Source of the DNA: Clostridiales bacterium
GTDB taxonomy: Bacteria; Bacillota; Clostridia; Lachnospirales; JAISER01
DNA: 35,761 nt
Direction of reading: 5' to 3'
Assembly (NCBI GenBank): GCA_031263985.1
Contig: JAISER010000094.1
Coordinates: 1-35,761 of the forward strand
Part shown: positions 1-8,054 of the stretch, one piece after another
How the letters are laid out: each line of letters starts with the position of its first letter
How positions within the stretch are numbered: the first letter of the stretch is position 1
The notes under the pieces: model-generated
Databases searched by the model: none
Told to the model about the DNA's origin: nothing
Seen by the model: only the letters and a program-made list of their open reading frames with translations
Position numbers and translations under genes: made by a program

Positions 1-242
1 CCCAAGGTTTTATCCACCCCCCCTACTTCCCTATAACCGGCGCGAAGCGCAAAAGGGTTCCTAAGGGACGAAGTCCCTTAGCGGGGTTTTGGGGCGGCGC
101 CCCAAGGTTTTATCCCACCCCCTACTCCACCATAACCGGCGCGAAGCGCAAAAGGGTTCCTAATGGACGAAGTCCCTTAGCGGGGTTTTGGGGCGGCGCC
201 CCAAGGTTTTATCCCATCCCCTACTCCCCCATAACCGGCGCG
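1..242. repeat. Tandem ~100-bp hairpin repeat, about 2.4 copies
   Basis: The block starting CCCAAGGTTTTATCC recurs at positions 1, 101 and 200, so the period is 100 then 99 bp with only a few differences between copies. Each full unit holds three small inverted repeats: GCGCGAAGCGC, AAGGGAC-GAA-GTCCCTT, and TTGGGGC-GGC-GCCCCAA. The third copy breaks off after ATAACCGGCGCG, about 30 bp before the mnmE start. No U-tract follows the hairpins, so they do not look like plain terminators, and there are no unique spacers as in CRISPR. The array may continue left of the window. Confidence 0.9.
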
Positions 243-274
243 GCGCTGACCAAGTCTTTCAGGAAGGAAAACTT

Positions 275-1639
275 ATGTTTGATGATACTATAGCGGCACT
301 GTCCACACCTCCGGGTTCAGGCGGCATAGGCGTCGTGCGCGTGAGCGGCGACAAAGCGCTTTCAATATTGAACGCTGTTTTCAGAAGAAAAAAAGACGCG
401 TCTGCGATGAAAAGTCATACGCTGTATTATGGCGTGGCGGCGGATGAAAAGGGCGAAGTCGCGGACGAGGTTTTAGCCTGCTATATGAAAAAACCCGCTA
501 CTTACACTAGAGAGGATGTCGTGGAGATACATTGTCATGGCGGCTCCAGTTGCGTAGCGGGAGTTTTGCGTCTTGTATTGTTAAACGGCGCGCGTCCGGC
601 TGAACCCGGAGAATTTACGAAACGCGCGTTTATAAACGGCCGTATCGATTTGTCGAGAGCAGAAGCTGTAATGGACGTCATAAGCGCTAAAACGGATTTG
701 GCGCGACGCGCGGCGATAAACAGGCTGCAAGGAAGCGTTCACAAGGAATGCGCTGAAATTTCAACGGAGATAGTTTCCGTTTTGGCGCGCGTTGAGGCGT
801 CGATAGATTATCCGGAACATGATTTGGAAGAAATAACGTTAAAAGATGTGAAAGATAGGTCATTGCGTTTAATTAAGCGCTTGGACAGACTTATTGACGG
901 CGCGCATAGGGGTCGTGTATTGCAATACGGCGTCGAAACGGCTATTGTGGGAAAGCCTAATGTAGGCAAATCATCGCTGCTTAACTTTTTATTGGGCGAA
1001 GATAGAGCTATAGTTTCCGATACGCCAGGTACAACGCGAGACGCCATACAGGAATGCGCGAATATCAAGGGAGTCCCGCTGCGACTCGCAGATACGGCCG
1101 GCATAAGGGAAACGACGGACGAAATTGAGCGTATGGGCGTCGAAAAAGCGCTTCGTCATATTGATTCGGCGGATCTCCTGATAATCGTGCTGGACGGTTC
1201 GTCTCCGGCTACGGAAGAGGACATTTCACTACTAATGAATACACGAGAGCGAAAAAGAATTGTGGCGATCAACAAAAGCGACTTGCCATCGGCTTTACAT
1301 CTGGAAGAAGAATGGATAAAACCGGACGAAATAATAAAAATATCTCTTTTGGACGAAATAGGCGCGAACAAATTGCTGGAAAAGATAAAAGATATGTTTT
1401 TCTTAGGTGAAATTGAACAAAAAGATACGCTGATAAGCGGCCTTCGCGCCGAACAGGCTTTGAGGCGCTGCCGCGACGGGCTTTGTAACGTCGTAAGAGC
1501 CGTTGACGCGGGTTTGCCAGAAGACTTCTGCACTATAGATCTGCGCGAGAGCCATGCCGCGCTCGGCGAAATAACGGGCGAAACAACGGACGACGCCGTT
1601 ATCGATAAGATATTCAGCGAGTTCTGCGTCGGAAAATAA
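275..1639 (+). CDS. mnmE: tRNA modification GTPase MnmE
   Basis: MnmE works with MnmG to install the carboxymethylaminomethyl (or aminomethyl) group at C5 of wobble uridine 34 in certain tRNAs. The product is 454 aa, normal for the family. Visible are the N-terminal folate-binding region starting MFDDTIAALSTPPGSGGIGV, the inserted G domain with P-loop GKPNVGKSS, DTPGTTRD, DTAGIRET and NKSD, and the C-terminal FCVGK with the conserved Cys at residue 451. The frame stays open up to 188, but that would read through the tandem repeat; the ATG at 275 follows AGGAAGGA and matches the family N-terminus. mnmG starts 44 bp after the stop, so the two are probably cotranscribed. Confidence 0.97.
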   Translation: MFDDTIAALSTPPGSGGIGVVRVSGDKALSILNAVFRRKKDASAMKSHTLYYGVAADEKGEVADEVLACYMKKPATYTREDVVEIHCHGGSSCVAGVLRLVLLNGARPAEPGEFTKRAFINGRIDLSRAEAVMDVISAKTDLARRAAINRLQGSVHKECAEISTEIVSVLARVEASIDYPEHDLEEITLKDVKDRSLRLIKRLDRLIDGAHRGRVLQYGVETAIVGKPNVGKSSLLNFLLGEDRAIVSDTPGTTRDAIQECANIKGVPLRLADTAGIRETTDEIERMGVEKALRHIDSADLLIIVLDGSSPATEEDISLLMNTRERKRIVAINKSDLPSALHLEEEWIKPDEIIKISLLDEIGANKLLEKIKDMFFLGEIEQKDTLISGLRAEQALRRCRDGLCNVVRAVDAGLPEDFCTIDLRESHAALGEITGETTDDAVIDKIFSEFCVGK

Positions 1640-1647
1640 GGGGAGAC

Positions 1648-1683
1648 GGGGAGGTCACGGCGTTTGCGTGACGCGTTTGGTTT
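1648..1683 (+). promoter_or_regulatory. Unusual mnmG ribosome binding region with hairpin
   Basis: The only strong Shine-Dalgarno-like sequence before mnmG, GGGGAGG (1648-1654), lies 29 nt from the ATG at 1684, too far for normal use. Between them is a perfect 6-bp inverted repeat, GTCACG (1654-1659) and CGTGAC (1667-1672). If the hairpin folds, the linear gap left is about 11 nt. No in-frame upstream start is possible because a TGA lies at 1669-1671. Use of this hairpin in initiation is inference. Confidence 0.4.
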
Positions 1684-3549
1684 ATGACGGACTACGATGT
1701 TGTAATAATCGGCGGAGGCCACGCCGGTTGCGAAGCGGCACTTGCGTGCGCGCGAATGGGCGTAAAAACGATTATGTTTGTGATGAATCTGGATTCGATA
1801 GCGATGATGCCATGCAATCCGAACATCGGAGGCACGTCTAAAGGGCACCTTGTGCGCGAGATAGACGCGCTAGGCGGTGAAATGGCTAAAAATATCGACA
1901 AGACATTCATACAGAGCCGTATGCTTAACACGGGCAAAGGTCCGGCGGTTCACTCGCTTCGCGCCCAAGCGGATAAAGCGGCCTATGCGACGGAAATGTT
2001 GAAAACGCTGCAAAGTGAGCCGAACTTGAGTTTAAGACAGTCGGAAGTCACGGATATTTCGGTTCAAAACGGCGAATTAAAAGGCGTATTTACGCGATCG
2101 GGAGCGTTTACGCCATGCAAAGCGGCGGTAATATGCGTTGGTACGTATATGCGTTCGCGTTGCCTTTGCGGCGATGTGATAACCGACGTCGGGCCTAACG
2201 GTTTAAAAAACGCTAAGCGGCTTAGTGAAAGTTTCGCGAAGCTAGACGTTTCAATGATGCGGTTTAAAACGGGCACGCCGGCGCGCATAGATGGCGCGAC
2301 CATAGACCGTTCTAAGATGCAAATTCAGCCAGGCGACGAGGTTATAACGCCGTTTTCGTTTGATACGGACGCCAGCGGCGCGCAGCGCGTTCAGGTCCCG
2401 TGCTATTTGACTTATACTAATGAGCGCACGCACCGGATAATACGCCAAAATCTGAGCAGATCTCCTATATATTCAAATATTATAGAAGGAACGGGAGCGC
2501 GTTACTGTCCGTCCATAGAGGACAAGATCGTCCGCTTCGCTGACAAGGACAGGCATCAGGTGTTTATAGAGCCGGAAGGCGAAAACACGACGGAGATGTA
2601 TGTATCCGGCATGTCCACCTCTATGCCGGAGGATGTGCAGGAAGCGATGTATCGCACCGTGCCGGGCCTTGAAAACTGCCGACTCACGCGAAACGGTTAC
2701 GCGATTGAGTACGACTGCATTGACGCGACTCAACTTACATTGTCGCTGGAGTTTAAACATATAAAAGGGTTGTTTTCCGCTGGGCAGTTTAACGGTTCTT
2801 CCGGTTACGAGGAAGCCGCGGCTCAAGGTTTGGTCGCCGGGATAAACGCGGCGCTGTTCGCGCTAAAAAAACCGGCCATGACTATAGACCGCTCCGAAGG
2901 TTATATAGGCGTTTTGATTGACGATTTAACCGCTAAAGGCAGTGACGAGCCTTATCGCATGATGACGAGCCGGGCGGAATATCGGTTGCTTCTGCGCCAA
3001 GATAACGCCGATTTGCGGCTTATGCCAAAGGGATACGCGGCGGGGCTTGTTCCAAAAGATCGGTTTGAGCGGTTTGAAGCGAAACGTGAATCTATAGAGC
3101 GCGAAATAAAGAGAGTGGGACAGGTTATGGCGACGCCGGAAGCGAACGCGTTTTTAAGAAGCCAAAACAGCGCCGAACTTAATTCCGGCGTTCCGCTCAG
3201 AGATTTGATAAAAAGACCGGAACTTGATTATCTCAAGCTCGCGCCCATTGATCGGAACCGCCCGAAAATTACGCGCGACGTGGCGGAACAGGTTAATGTA
3301 CGGATTAAATTTGAAGGATATATTAAAAGACAAACGGAACAGGTAGAGCGATTTAAAAGACTTGAGGACAAGAAGCTGCCGGAAAATATTGACTATTCGA
3401 CGATAAGCGGTCTTCGGATCGAGGCGCGCCAAAAGCTTAGCGCGGCGATGCCGGCTAATATCGGCAGGGCGTCACGCATAACGGGCGTTTCGCCGTCGGA
3501 TACCGCCGTTCTATTGGCATACATTAAAAAAGCGCGGGTTCAGTCATGA
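1684..3549 (+). CDS. mnmG: tRNA uridine-5-carboxymethylaminomethyl modification enzyme MnmG (GidA)
   Basis: This is the FAD-dependent partner of MnmE in wobble-uridine modification. The 621-aa length is typical. The N-terminus [14 protein letters not shown] is the FAD dinucleotide-binding motif (GGGHAG at residues 10-15), followed by the family block [23 protein letters not shown]. The middle holds [21 protein letters not shown], also typical of GidA. The C-terminal helical region contains LKLAPIDR and ends near [16 protein letters not shown]. The start is fixed by the family N-terminus and by an upstream in-frame stop. Its end overlaps the holA start by 4 bp (ATGA), indicating translational coupling. 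Confidence 0.97.
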   Translation: MTDYDVVIIGGGHAGCEAALACARMGVKTIMFVMNLDSIAMMPCNPNIGGTSKGHLVREIDALGGEMAKNIDKTFIQSRMLNTGKGPAVHSLRAQADKAAYATEMLKTLQSEPNLSLRQSEVTDISVQNGELKGVFTRSGAFTPCKAAVICVGTYMRSRCLCGDVITDVGPNGLKNAKRLSESFAKLDVSMMRFKTGTPARIDGATIDRSKMQIQPGDEVITPFSFDTDASGAQRVQVPCYLTYTNERTHRIIRQNLSRSPIYSNIIEGTGARYCPSIEDKIVRFADKDRHQVFIEPEGENTTEMYVSGMSTSMPEDVQEAMYRTVPGLENCRLTRNGYAIEYDCIDATQLTLSLEFKHIKGLFSAGQFNGSSGYEEAAAQGLVAGINAALFALKKPAMTIDRSEGYIGVLIDDLTAKGSDEPYRMMTSRAEYRLLLRQDNADLRLMPKGYAAGLVPKDRFERFEAKRESIEREIKRVGQVMATPEANAFLRSQNSAELNSGVPLRDLIKRPELDYLKLAPIDRNRPKITRDVAEQVNVRIKFEGYIKRQTEQVERFKRLEDKKLPENIDYSTISGLRIEARQKLSAAMPANIGRASRITGVSPSDTAVLLAYIKKARVQS

Positions 3550-4565
3550 AAAATCTAAAAACCGACTTAAGTAAAAACGCGTTAAAAACGGTGTATCTAT
3601 TTTATGGTGAAGAACGCTACCTGTTAAACGCGTATGAAAAGAAGATAAAAGACAAGGCTGTCGATCCCGCGTTCGAGCTGATGAATACGGATAAGTTTGA
3701 CGGAAAGGCCGTTGTTTTTGATGACGTTAAAAACGCGCTGGAGACGTCGCCGTTCATGAGCGAAAAAAGGCTGGTTGTGCTGCGTGACACAGCTCTTTTT
3801 AAAGCCGGGCGAAAAGATCAGACGGAAGCGTTCGCCGGCACTGTCGAACATTTGCCAGATACGACTGTGACTGTCTTTGTCGAGAGTGAAGTTGATAAAC
3901 GCAACAAGTTATATAAAGCGGTGGGCAAAGCCGGTCGTTGCGTGGAGTTTAAAACGCCGGGCGAAAGAGAATTGGCTGAATGGGTTTGCAGTCTCGCCTC
4001 TAAAGCCAACAAAAAAATAAGCTATGAAGACGCGCTGTATATGACTAACATAGTCACAAAAGATATGAGCGTCGTAGAGCGGGAAACAGCGAAGTTAATC
4101 GATTACGCCGGGCAAAACGACGTCATAACGCGTGAGTTCGTAGACGCGGCCTGCGTGAGGTCGTTTGAGACGCGCGCGTTTGATTTGGCGGACGCCATAA
4201 CGGCTAAAGACGCCAACACGGCGCTCGAGATATTTAACAATATGCTTTTGGTGAAAATGTCTCCTATAATGGTCATATCTATGATCGCCAGGCAATTCCG
4301 AAACGCGCTCGCGTGCCGTCTCTTATCCGACGCGGGGCGCGATTTTGCGCAAATAGTCGCTGAAACAGGGCAGAGCGACTGGATCGTCCGGCGAAACCTG
4401 GAAAAAAGCGCGCGGTTTTCCGCGACGGAAATGAAAAACGCGCTTGCGGATTGTTTGGAAGCTGATTTGAGCGTTAAAACGGGTAAGATGGACGATAAGA
4501 CGGCTGTGGAATTGATCATTATAAGGTACGCTTTGAACGCCGGTTTATGTCCAGACAAGTCATAA
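3546..4565 (+). CDS. holA: DNA polymerase III, delta subunit (HolA)
   Basis: HolA is the clamp-loader subunit that opens the beta sliding clamp. The 339-aa product has the usual N-terminus of Gram-positive HolA ([20 protein letters not shown]), the AAA-like region around [13 protein letters not shown] and [19 protein letters not shown], and the C-terminal collar region ([18 protein letters not shown], then [20 protein letters not shown]). The length is close to the family norm. The ATG overlaps the mnmG stop, so it is the third gene of the + operon. The last codons and the TAA lie inside the 112-bp repeat at 4552-4663, so the C-terminal PDKS was probably supplied or altered by the repeat. Confidence 0.93.
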   Translation: MKNLKTDLSKNALKTVYLFYGEERYLLNAYEKKIKDKAVDPAFELMNTDKFDGKAVVFDDVKNALETSPFMSEKRLVVLRDTALFKAGRKDQTEAFAGTVEHLPDTTVTVFVESEVDKRNKLYKAVGKAGRCVEFKTPGERELAEWVCSLASKANKKISYEDALYMTNIVTKDMSVVERETAKLIDYAGQNDVITREFVDAACVRSFETRAFDLADAITAKDANTALEIFNNMLLVKMSPIMVISMIARQFRNALACRLLSDAGRDFAQIVAETGQSDWIVRRNLEKSARFSATEMKNALADCLEADLSVKTGKMDDKTAVELIIIRYALNAGLCPDKS

Positions 4566-4663
4566 AGACCTTGGGGCTCCGCCCCAAACCCCGCCGGGGT
4601 CTTCGACCCCGGACCCCACGCCGCGCATTCGCGCGGCTTCATGAAATGATCGGATAGTCATAA
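4552..4663. repeat. Dispersed 112-bp hairpin repeat, copy 1 (overlaps holA end)
   Basis: This stretch matches 26594-26705 over 112 bp with no gap and only scattered differences, starting CAGACAAGTCATAAAGACC and ending GGATAGTCATAA. It holds three consecutive inverted repeats: TTGGGGC-TCC-GCCCCAA, GGGGTC-TTC-GACCCC and GCCGCGC-ATTC-GCGCGGC. The first 14 bases are the end of holA including its stop. Read on the other strand it has the same hairpin order and shared blocks (GGGGTTTGGGGCGG, GCCCCAAGG) as the tandem units at 1-242, so the two are related modular elements. Confidence 0.9.
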
Positions 4664-4667
4664 AGAC

Positions 4668-4721
4668 AAAAAAAGGGATTTGGGGTAAACTTTTAAAAAA
4701 AAGCCTTCCCTAAATCCCTTT
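4668..4721 (-). terminator. Probable terminator of the pgk-to-crh run
   Basis: A 14-bp stem pairs 4672-4685 with 4708-4721 (one G-T pair) around a 22-nt loop. On the minus strand the stem is followed by seven Ts (the A-run 4668-4674). It lies about 155 bp past the crh stop and has no U-tract in the plus direction, so it serves the minus-strand genes rather than holA. Confidence 0.65.
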
Positions 4722-4728
4722 CAAAATC

Positions 4729-4742
4729 TTAGAGCCTGTTCA
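4729..4742. repeat. Isolated end of the MITE-like element
   Basis: The 14 bases TTAGAGCCTGTTCA match exactly the terminal repeat of the elements at 9032-9162 and 11473-11597, but the following AAGATCTC is absent and no matching right end is nearby. It is probably a decayed or solo end; chance is possible for so short a match. Confidence 0.4.
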
Positions 4743-4876
4743 CGCCACTAGGCAAAATAATGTTAGAGAGAAAACATTAATATAGCGTTATCGAAACAAA
4801 CTCGCGCCGCTTCACGCTCCGTTTTGAATTAAAAGAATGGCTTTACAATCAAAAAAACCAATTGCGATCAAGAGTT
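4743..4876. other. Intergenic remainder between holA and crh
   Basis: With the repeat, terminator and element end, this fills the gene-free stretch 4566-4876. The only structure seen is a weak 7-bp hairpin, TAATGTT (4758-4764) with AACATTA (4773-4779). It could be an additional weak minus-strand terminator, since four Ts follow on that strand. No open frame with family resemblance was found. Confidence 0.4.
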
Positions 4877-5122
4877 TTATTGGCCGAAAAATTCTACAAG
4901 ATCAGCCGCCGCTTTTAGTTCGTCGCTGCCATCGGTTATTATAGTCAACTGTTGCCCGTCTGAAATGCCCATGGAAATAAGCCCCATAATGCTTTTGCCG
5001 TTGGCTACTTTATTGTTTATCTTAATTTGTACGCTGCTCGCGAATTGGCTGGCTAATTGCACAAATAACGCCGCCGTTCTGGCTTCGAGGCCGCTTTTGG
5101 CCATAACTGTTTTCTCAGTCAT
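4877..5122 (-). CDS. crh: Crh-like HPr protein lacking the PTS histidine
   Basis: An 81-aa HPr-fold protein. The loop that in HPr reads G-[IL]-H-A-R-P-A reads GLEARTAA here, so the phosphorylatable His is Glu (residue 13) and the Pro is Thr. The second site, KSIMGLISMGI, is intact with Ser44 at the place of HPr Ser46, the target of HPr kinase. It therefore should not carry PTS phosphate but could be Ser-phosphorylated and act as a catabolite co-repressor, like Crh of Bacillus, which has Gln at the same place. The position after rapZ-whiA matches the Bacillus crh locus, and hprK lies in the same gene run. The start overlaps the whiA stop by 8 bp and follows GGGGGAG. The alternative is a degenerate HPr with another role. 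Confidence 0.85.
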   Translation of the reverse strand: MTEKTVMAKSGLEARTAALFVQLASQFASSVQIKINNKVANGKSIMGLISMGISDGQQLTIITDGSDELKAAADLVEFFGQ

Positions 5123-6059
5123 TTAAATGTCTCCCCCTAATGCTATCCGCGATTTGACTTATTTTCCTTAATCTGTGATTCACTCCGGACTTACCGATCG
5201 ACGGATTAAGCATCGCGCCGATTTCCTTCAAACTCGCTTCCGGACTTTTAAGACGAGCGGCGGCGACCTCTCCAAGACGTTTCGGTAAAAAATCGACGCC
5301 TTTCGTCTCGGCGATAAATTTAATGTCTTCCGTTTGACGCGCGGAAGCGTTCGCCGTTTTAAAAATATTGGCCGCCTCGCAATTAACGATGCGATTTACA
5401 TTATTTCGCATATCCTTTACAATGCGCACGTTTTCCAGGTCCATAAGCGATATGTGCGCGCCAAGCATATTAAGCAGATCGACGATGTTTTCGCCTTCCT
5501 TTAAATATACCACGCTATGATTTTTTCTAAGCGTAATTTTACCGTTAAGCCCTAAAAAACGCAACATATCAGCCACCGCGGCGGCGACTTCGCCGTCAGA
5601 GTTTATAAACTCAAGGTGATAGCTTTTTTCCGGATTGACGAGCGAGCCGCCCGATATGAAAGCGCCGCGCAAATACGCCCGTTTGCAGCAATCGCTTTTA
5701 ATCGCCGTATGATTGACGCGCTTTTTAAGCTGACCATTTTCAAAAAGCCCAACGGCCATAAGCAATTTATCCGCTCCGCCTTCTGAATACGTCGCAACTC
5801 TGTATATTCTGTTTTTCCTAAAGTTACGCGCGCGCGTCACGGTAAGCTCACACTTAGCTTTAAACACGCGTTTTATGAGTTTAAAATATTTTTTCGCGAC
5901 CGCCGCGTTTTCAGTGCGAACTGACACGGATGGTCCGTCCGCGCCAAAAAACAGCGTTCCGCAGGCGTTGATGAGACCCGCTATTTCCGCTATGTCGCAA
6001 TGCCTGGCTTGGTTTTCAAAAGCGCAAAGCTCCTTTTTCACGTTTGACGAGAACGACAC
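5115..6059 (-). CDS. whiA: DNA-binding protein WhiA
   Basis: WhiA is a Gram-positive DNA-binding protein linked to sporulation in actinomycetes and to cell division and growth in Firmicutes. The 314-aa length fits. It starts MSFSSNVKKELC, typical of the family, carries the LAGLIDADG-like N-terminal part (IAGLINACGTLFF and later LRGAFISGGSL), and ends with the helix-turn-helix region near residues 255-305 (SLKEIGAMLNPSIGKSGVNH). The start is GTG, 20 nt after the rapZ stop, with GGGTGA at good spacing. It is coupled to crh by an 8-bp overlap. yvcK/mgfK, often found between rapZ and whiA, is not present. Confidence 0.96.
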   Translation of the reverse strand: MSFSSNVKKELCAFENQARHCDIAEIAGLINACGTLFFGADGPSVSVRTENAAVAKKYFKLIKRVFKAKCELTVTRARNFRKNRIYRVATYSEGGADKLLMAVGLFENGQLKKRVNHTAIKSDCCKRAYLRGAFISGGSLVNPEKSYHLEFINSDGEVAAAVADMLRFLGLNGKITLRKNHSVVYLKEGENIVDLLNMLGAHISLMDLENVRIVKDMRNNVNRIVNCEAANIFKTANASARQTEDIKFIAETKGVDFLPKRLGEVAAARLKSPEASLKEIGAMLNPSIGKSGVNHRLRKISQIADSIRGRHLND

Positions 6060-6079
6060 GCATATTCACCCATGAGATT

Positions 6080-6934
6080 CTATTTATATGTGTCTCTATG
6101 TTCGATTATAACAGGATGTCCCTCTTTTTGCAAACTATAAAACAATTCTCCCGCTATCGTTACCGAGCGATGCCGGCCGCCCGTACAGCCGATGGCTATT
6201 ACAAGCTGGCTTTTACCTTCGGAAACGTAACATGGAATGAGAAATTCGAGCATATCAATAAGTTTTTCCAAAAAAACGCGGCTTGCCTCGCAAGCCATTA
6301 CATAGTCGCGCACTTCCTTGTCGTTGCCTGTTTTTTCTCTAAGTCCCTCCACGTAATAAGGGTTAGGAATGAAACGCACATCGAAGACTAGATCCGCGTC
6401 AGCCGGAGCGCCGTGTTTAAATCCGAACGTCAAAATCGTTATCATCAGGTTGTCTAAATTTTCGTCGTCTTTGAAAATATCTATAATTTTCTCTTTAAGT
6501 TGCCTCGTCAATAAATACGAAGTGTCAATCACATAGTGCGCTATGTCCTTTACATTGACGAGCAGTTGGCGTTCGCGCCGGACGCCTTCCTCTATTCGGC
6601 CGCTTTTAGCGAGCGGATGCGCTCGCCTTGTTTCTTTATAGCGTTTTAGCAGCGTTTCATCCGACGCGTCCAAAAACATTATGCGATAGTCATATCGTTC
6701 GGTGTCAATCTCCGCCAAGCTGGCGAAAAGTTCGTCAAACAGCTTGCCGCCTCTTATGTCTATGCCAAGCGCGGCGCTTTCTATTCCTGACCCTTTGCGA
6801 AAACAAACCTCCGCGAATTTCGAAATGAGCGCTGGCGGCAAGTTATCAACGCAAAAATAGCCTATATCCTCGAGAAACTTCAGCGCCGCGCTCTTTCCCG
6901 CGCCGGACATGCCCGTCACAATTATAAACTTCAA
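6080..6934 (-). CDS. rapZ: RNase adapter / nucleotide-binding protein RapZ (YvcJ)
   Basis: RapZ-family proteins bind nucleotides. In enterobacteria they control GlmS through small RNAs; the Firmicutes role (YvcJ) is less clear. The 284-aa product has the Walker A motif GMSGAGKS at residues 8-15 right at the N-terminus (MKFIIVTGMSGAGKSAAL), VDNLPPALI shortly after, and the conserved C-terminal GCTGGRHRSVTIAGELF followed by HRDTYK. The start is TTG with GGGGATGA upstream. It sits between murB (128 bp upstream) and whiA (20 bp downstream), the usual Firmicutes neighbourhood. Confidence 0.96.
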   Translation of the reverse strand: MKFIIVTGMSGAGKSAALKFLEDIGYFCVDNLPPALISKFAEVCFRKGSGIESAALGIDIRGGKLFDELFASLAEIDTERYDYRIMFLDASDETLLKRYKETRRAHPLAKSGRIEEGVRRERQLLVNVKDIAHYVIDTSYLLTRQLKEKIIDIFKDDENLDNLMITILTFGFKHGAPADADLVFDVRFIPNPYYVEGLREKTGNDKEVRDYVMACEASRVFLEKLIDMLEFLIPCYVSEGKSQLVIAIGCTGGRHRSVTIAGELFYSLQKEGHPVIIEHRDTYK

Positions 6935-6950
6935 TTAAATCATCCCCAAA

Positions 6951-7021
6951 ACGCTTGCGCGCTTGAAACCGCAGGCCCACAAGCTCCGTGGACGCGGAGC
7001 GCGTCAGCGCCGCGCAAAGCG
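6951..7021. other. Nested inverted repeats between murB and rapZ
   Basis: An outer imperfect pair, CGCTTGCGCG (6952-6961) with CGCGCAAAGCG (7011-7021), encloses a perfect 6-bp hairpin GCTCCG (6983-6988) with CGGAGC (6995-7000). There is no U-tract. It may be an RNA fold in the operon message or a decayed repeat; it resembles no other element in the window. Confidence 0.35.
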
Positions 7022-7062
7022 AGCTATCGTAACTATGTAAAAAACGGGGTAAGACTTTCTTT

Positions 7063-7971
7063 CTAAAAATTTCCGACGAACCGTATTTCGGGCCGCAATT
7101 CGACGCCGAACTTATTGAAAACGATCTCTTTAACGCGATCCATGAGCTCCCTTACATCACGCGCCGAGGCTTTGTCATAGTTTACTACAAAACCGCAATG
7201 TTTTTCAGAAACGCGCGCCCCGCCGACCGAAAAACCCGCCAGACCCGCGTCCGCTATAAGTTTTCCGGCGAAAAACCCCTCAGGGCGTTTAAACGCGCTG
7301 CCCGCGCTGGGCAGGTCAAGCGGTTGCTTCTGTTTTCGGAGAGCGTTTAATCTCGCCATCTTGTCGCCGATATCTTTCTTGTTTCCTTCCCGCAACCGGA
7401 GTTCAGCCGCCAAAATCGTAAGACGCTCAGTCTGTGCGGCGCTCGTTCTGTAACCGAATTTCATATCCTCATTTCCGATTATATCAATCGAGAAATTATC
7501 ATCAGCTCTGACGACTGTTACGCTAGCGACCACGTCCTTGATTTCGCCGTCGTAAGCGCCCGCGTTCATAAACAACGCGCCGCCAAGGGCGCCCGGTATG
7601 CCATAGGCGAATTCCAAACCGGAAAGACCGGCTTCAAACGCTTTTTGGGCTATGGCGGAAAGCGGCGCGCCCGCTCCGGCCGTTATCACATCTCCGTTAA
7701 CGTTGACCGTCGATTCGCTTACTTTCAAAACTACTCCGTCTATACCGCCGTCGCCCACAAGTATATTACTGCCCGCGCCCAGAACTAAACGCTCTATCCC
7801 TTCCGACTGACAAAGCTTTAAAACGCCGACGATCTCCGCGGCGCTCAAGGCTTTTATAAAAAGCTCAGCTTCGCCTCCTATATGAAACGTCGTATGTTTT
7901 TTCATCGATTCGCGTTCAAGGAGCCGCGACTCGTCACCGATTAAACCTCCAAACAGCTTGATAAGCTCCAA
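7063..7971 (-). CDS. murB: UDP-N-acetylenolpyruvoylglucosamine reductase MurB
   Basis: MurB reduces UDP-GlcNAc-enolpyruvate to UDP-MurNAc with NADPH and FAD, the second committed step of peptidoglycan synthesis. The 302-aa protein shows TTFHIGGEAELF, the FAD-binding LGAGSNILVGDGG, GIPGALGGALFMNAGAYDGE, FGYRTS, GSAFKRPEGFFAGKLI with the catalytic Ser, and a C-terminal Glu (ELRPEIRFVG). The start is TTG, placed by GGGAG seven to ten bases upstream and by the family N-terminus. In clostridia murB often lies between hprK and rapZ; here a glucokinase gene stands between hprK and murB. Confidence 0.96.
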   Translation of the reverse strand: MELIKLFGGLIGDESRLLERESMKKHTTFHIGGEAELFIKALSAAEIVGVLKLCQSEGIERLVLGAGSNILVGDGGIDGVVLKVSESTVNVNGDVITAGAGAPLSAIAQKAFEAGLSGLEFAYGIPGALGGALFMNAGAYDGEIKDVVASVTVVRADDNFSIDIIGNEDMKFGYRTSAAQTERLTILAAELRLREGNKKDIGDKMARLNALRKQKQPLDLPSAGSAFKRPEGFFAGKLIADAGLAGFSVGGARVSEKHCGFVVNYDKASARDVRELMDRVKEIVFNKFGVELRPEIRFVGNF

Positions 7972-8054
7972 CCGCAGCTCTCCCTTTCACTACCGAATAT
8001 CGCGCCGCAAAACTCCAAAATCACGGACGCTTGCGCGCCGCTATCATATTTTAT

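Noticed and set aside
1-242. CRISPR-like array
   Set aside because: The units are adjacent ~100-bp direct repeats with internal hairpins, and there are no unique spacers or cas genes.
188-274. Longer mnmE N-terminus
   Set aside because: The extension translates the tandem repeat; ATG 275 has a good ribosome binding site and the family N-terminus.
1156-1848. Long antisense frames such as this 230-codon one, and many within the giant gene
   Set aside because: They lie opposite well-supported genes, have no family resemblance and no start signals; they are shadows of codon bias.
4566-4660. Rho-independent terminator for the mnmE-mnmG-holA operon in the repeat
   Set aside because: The hairpins are strong but no U-tract follows on the plus strand; the function remains open.
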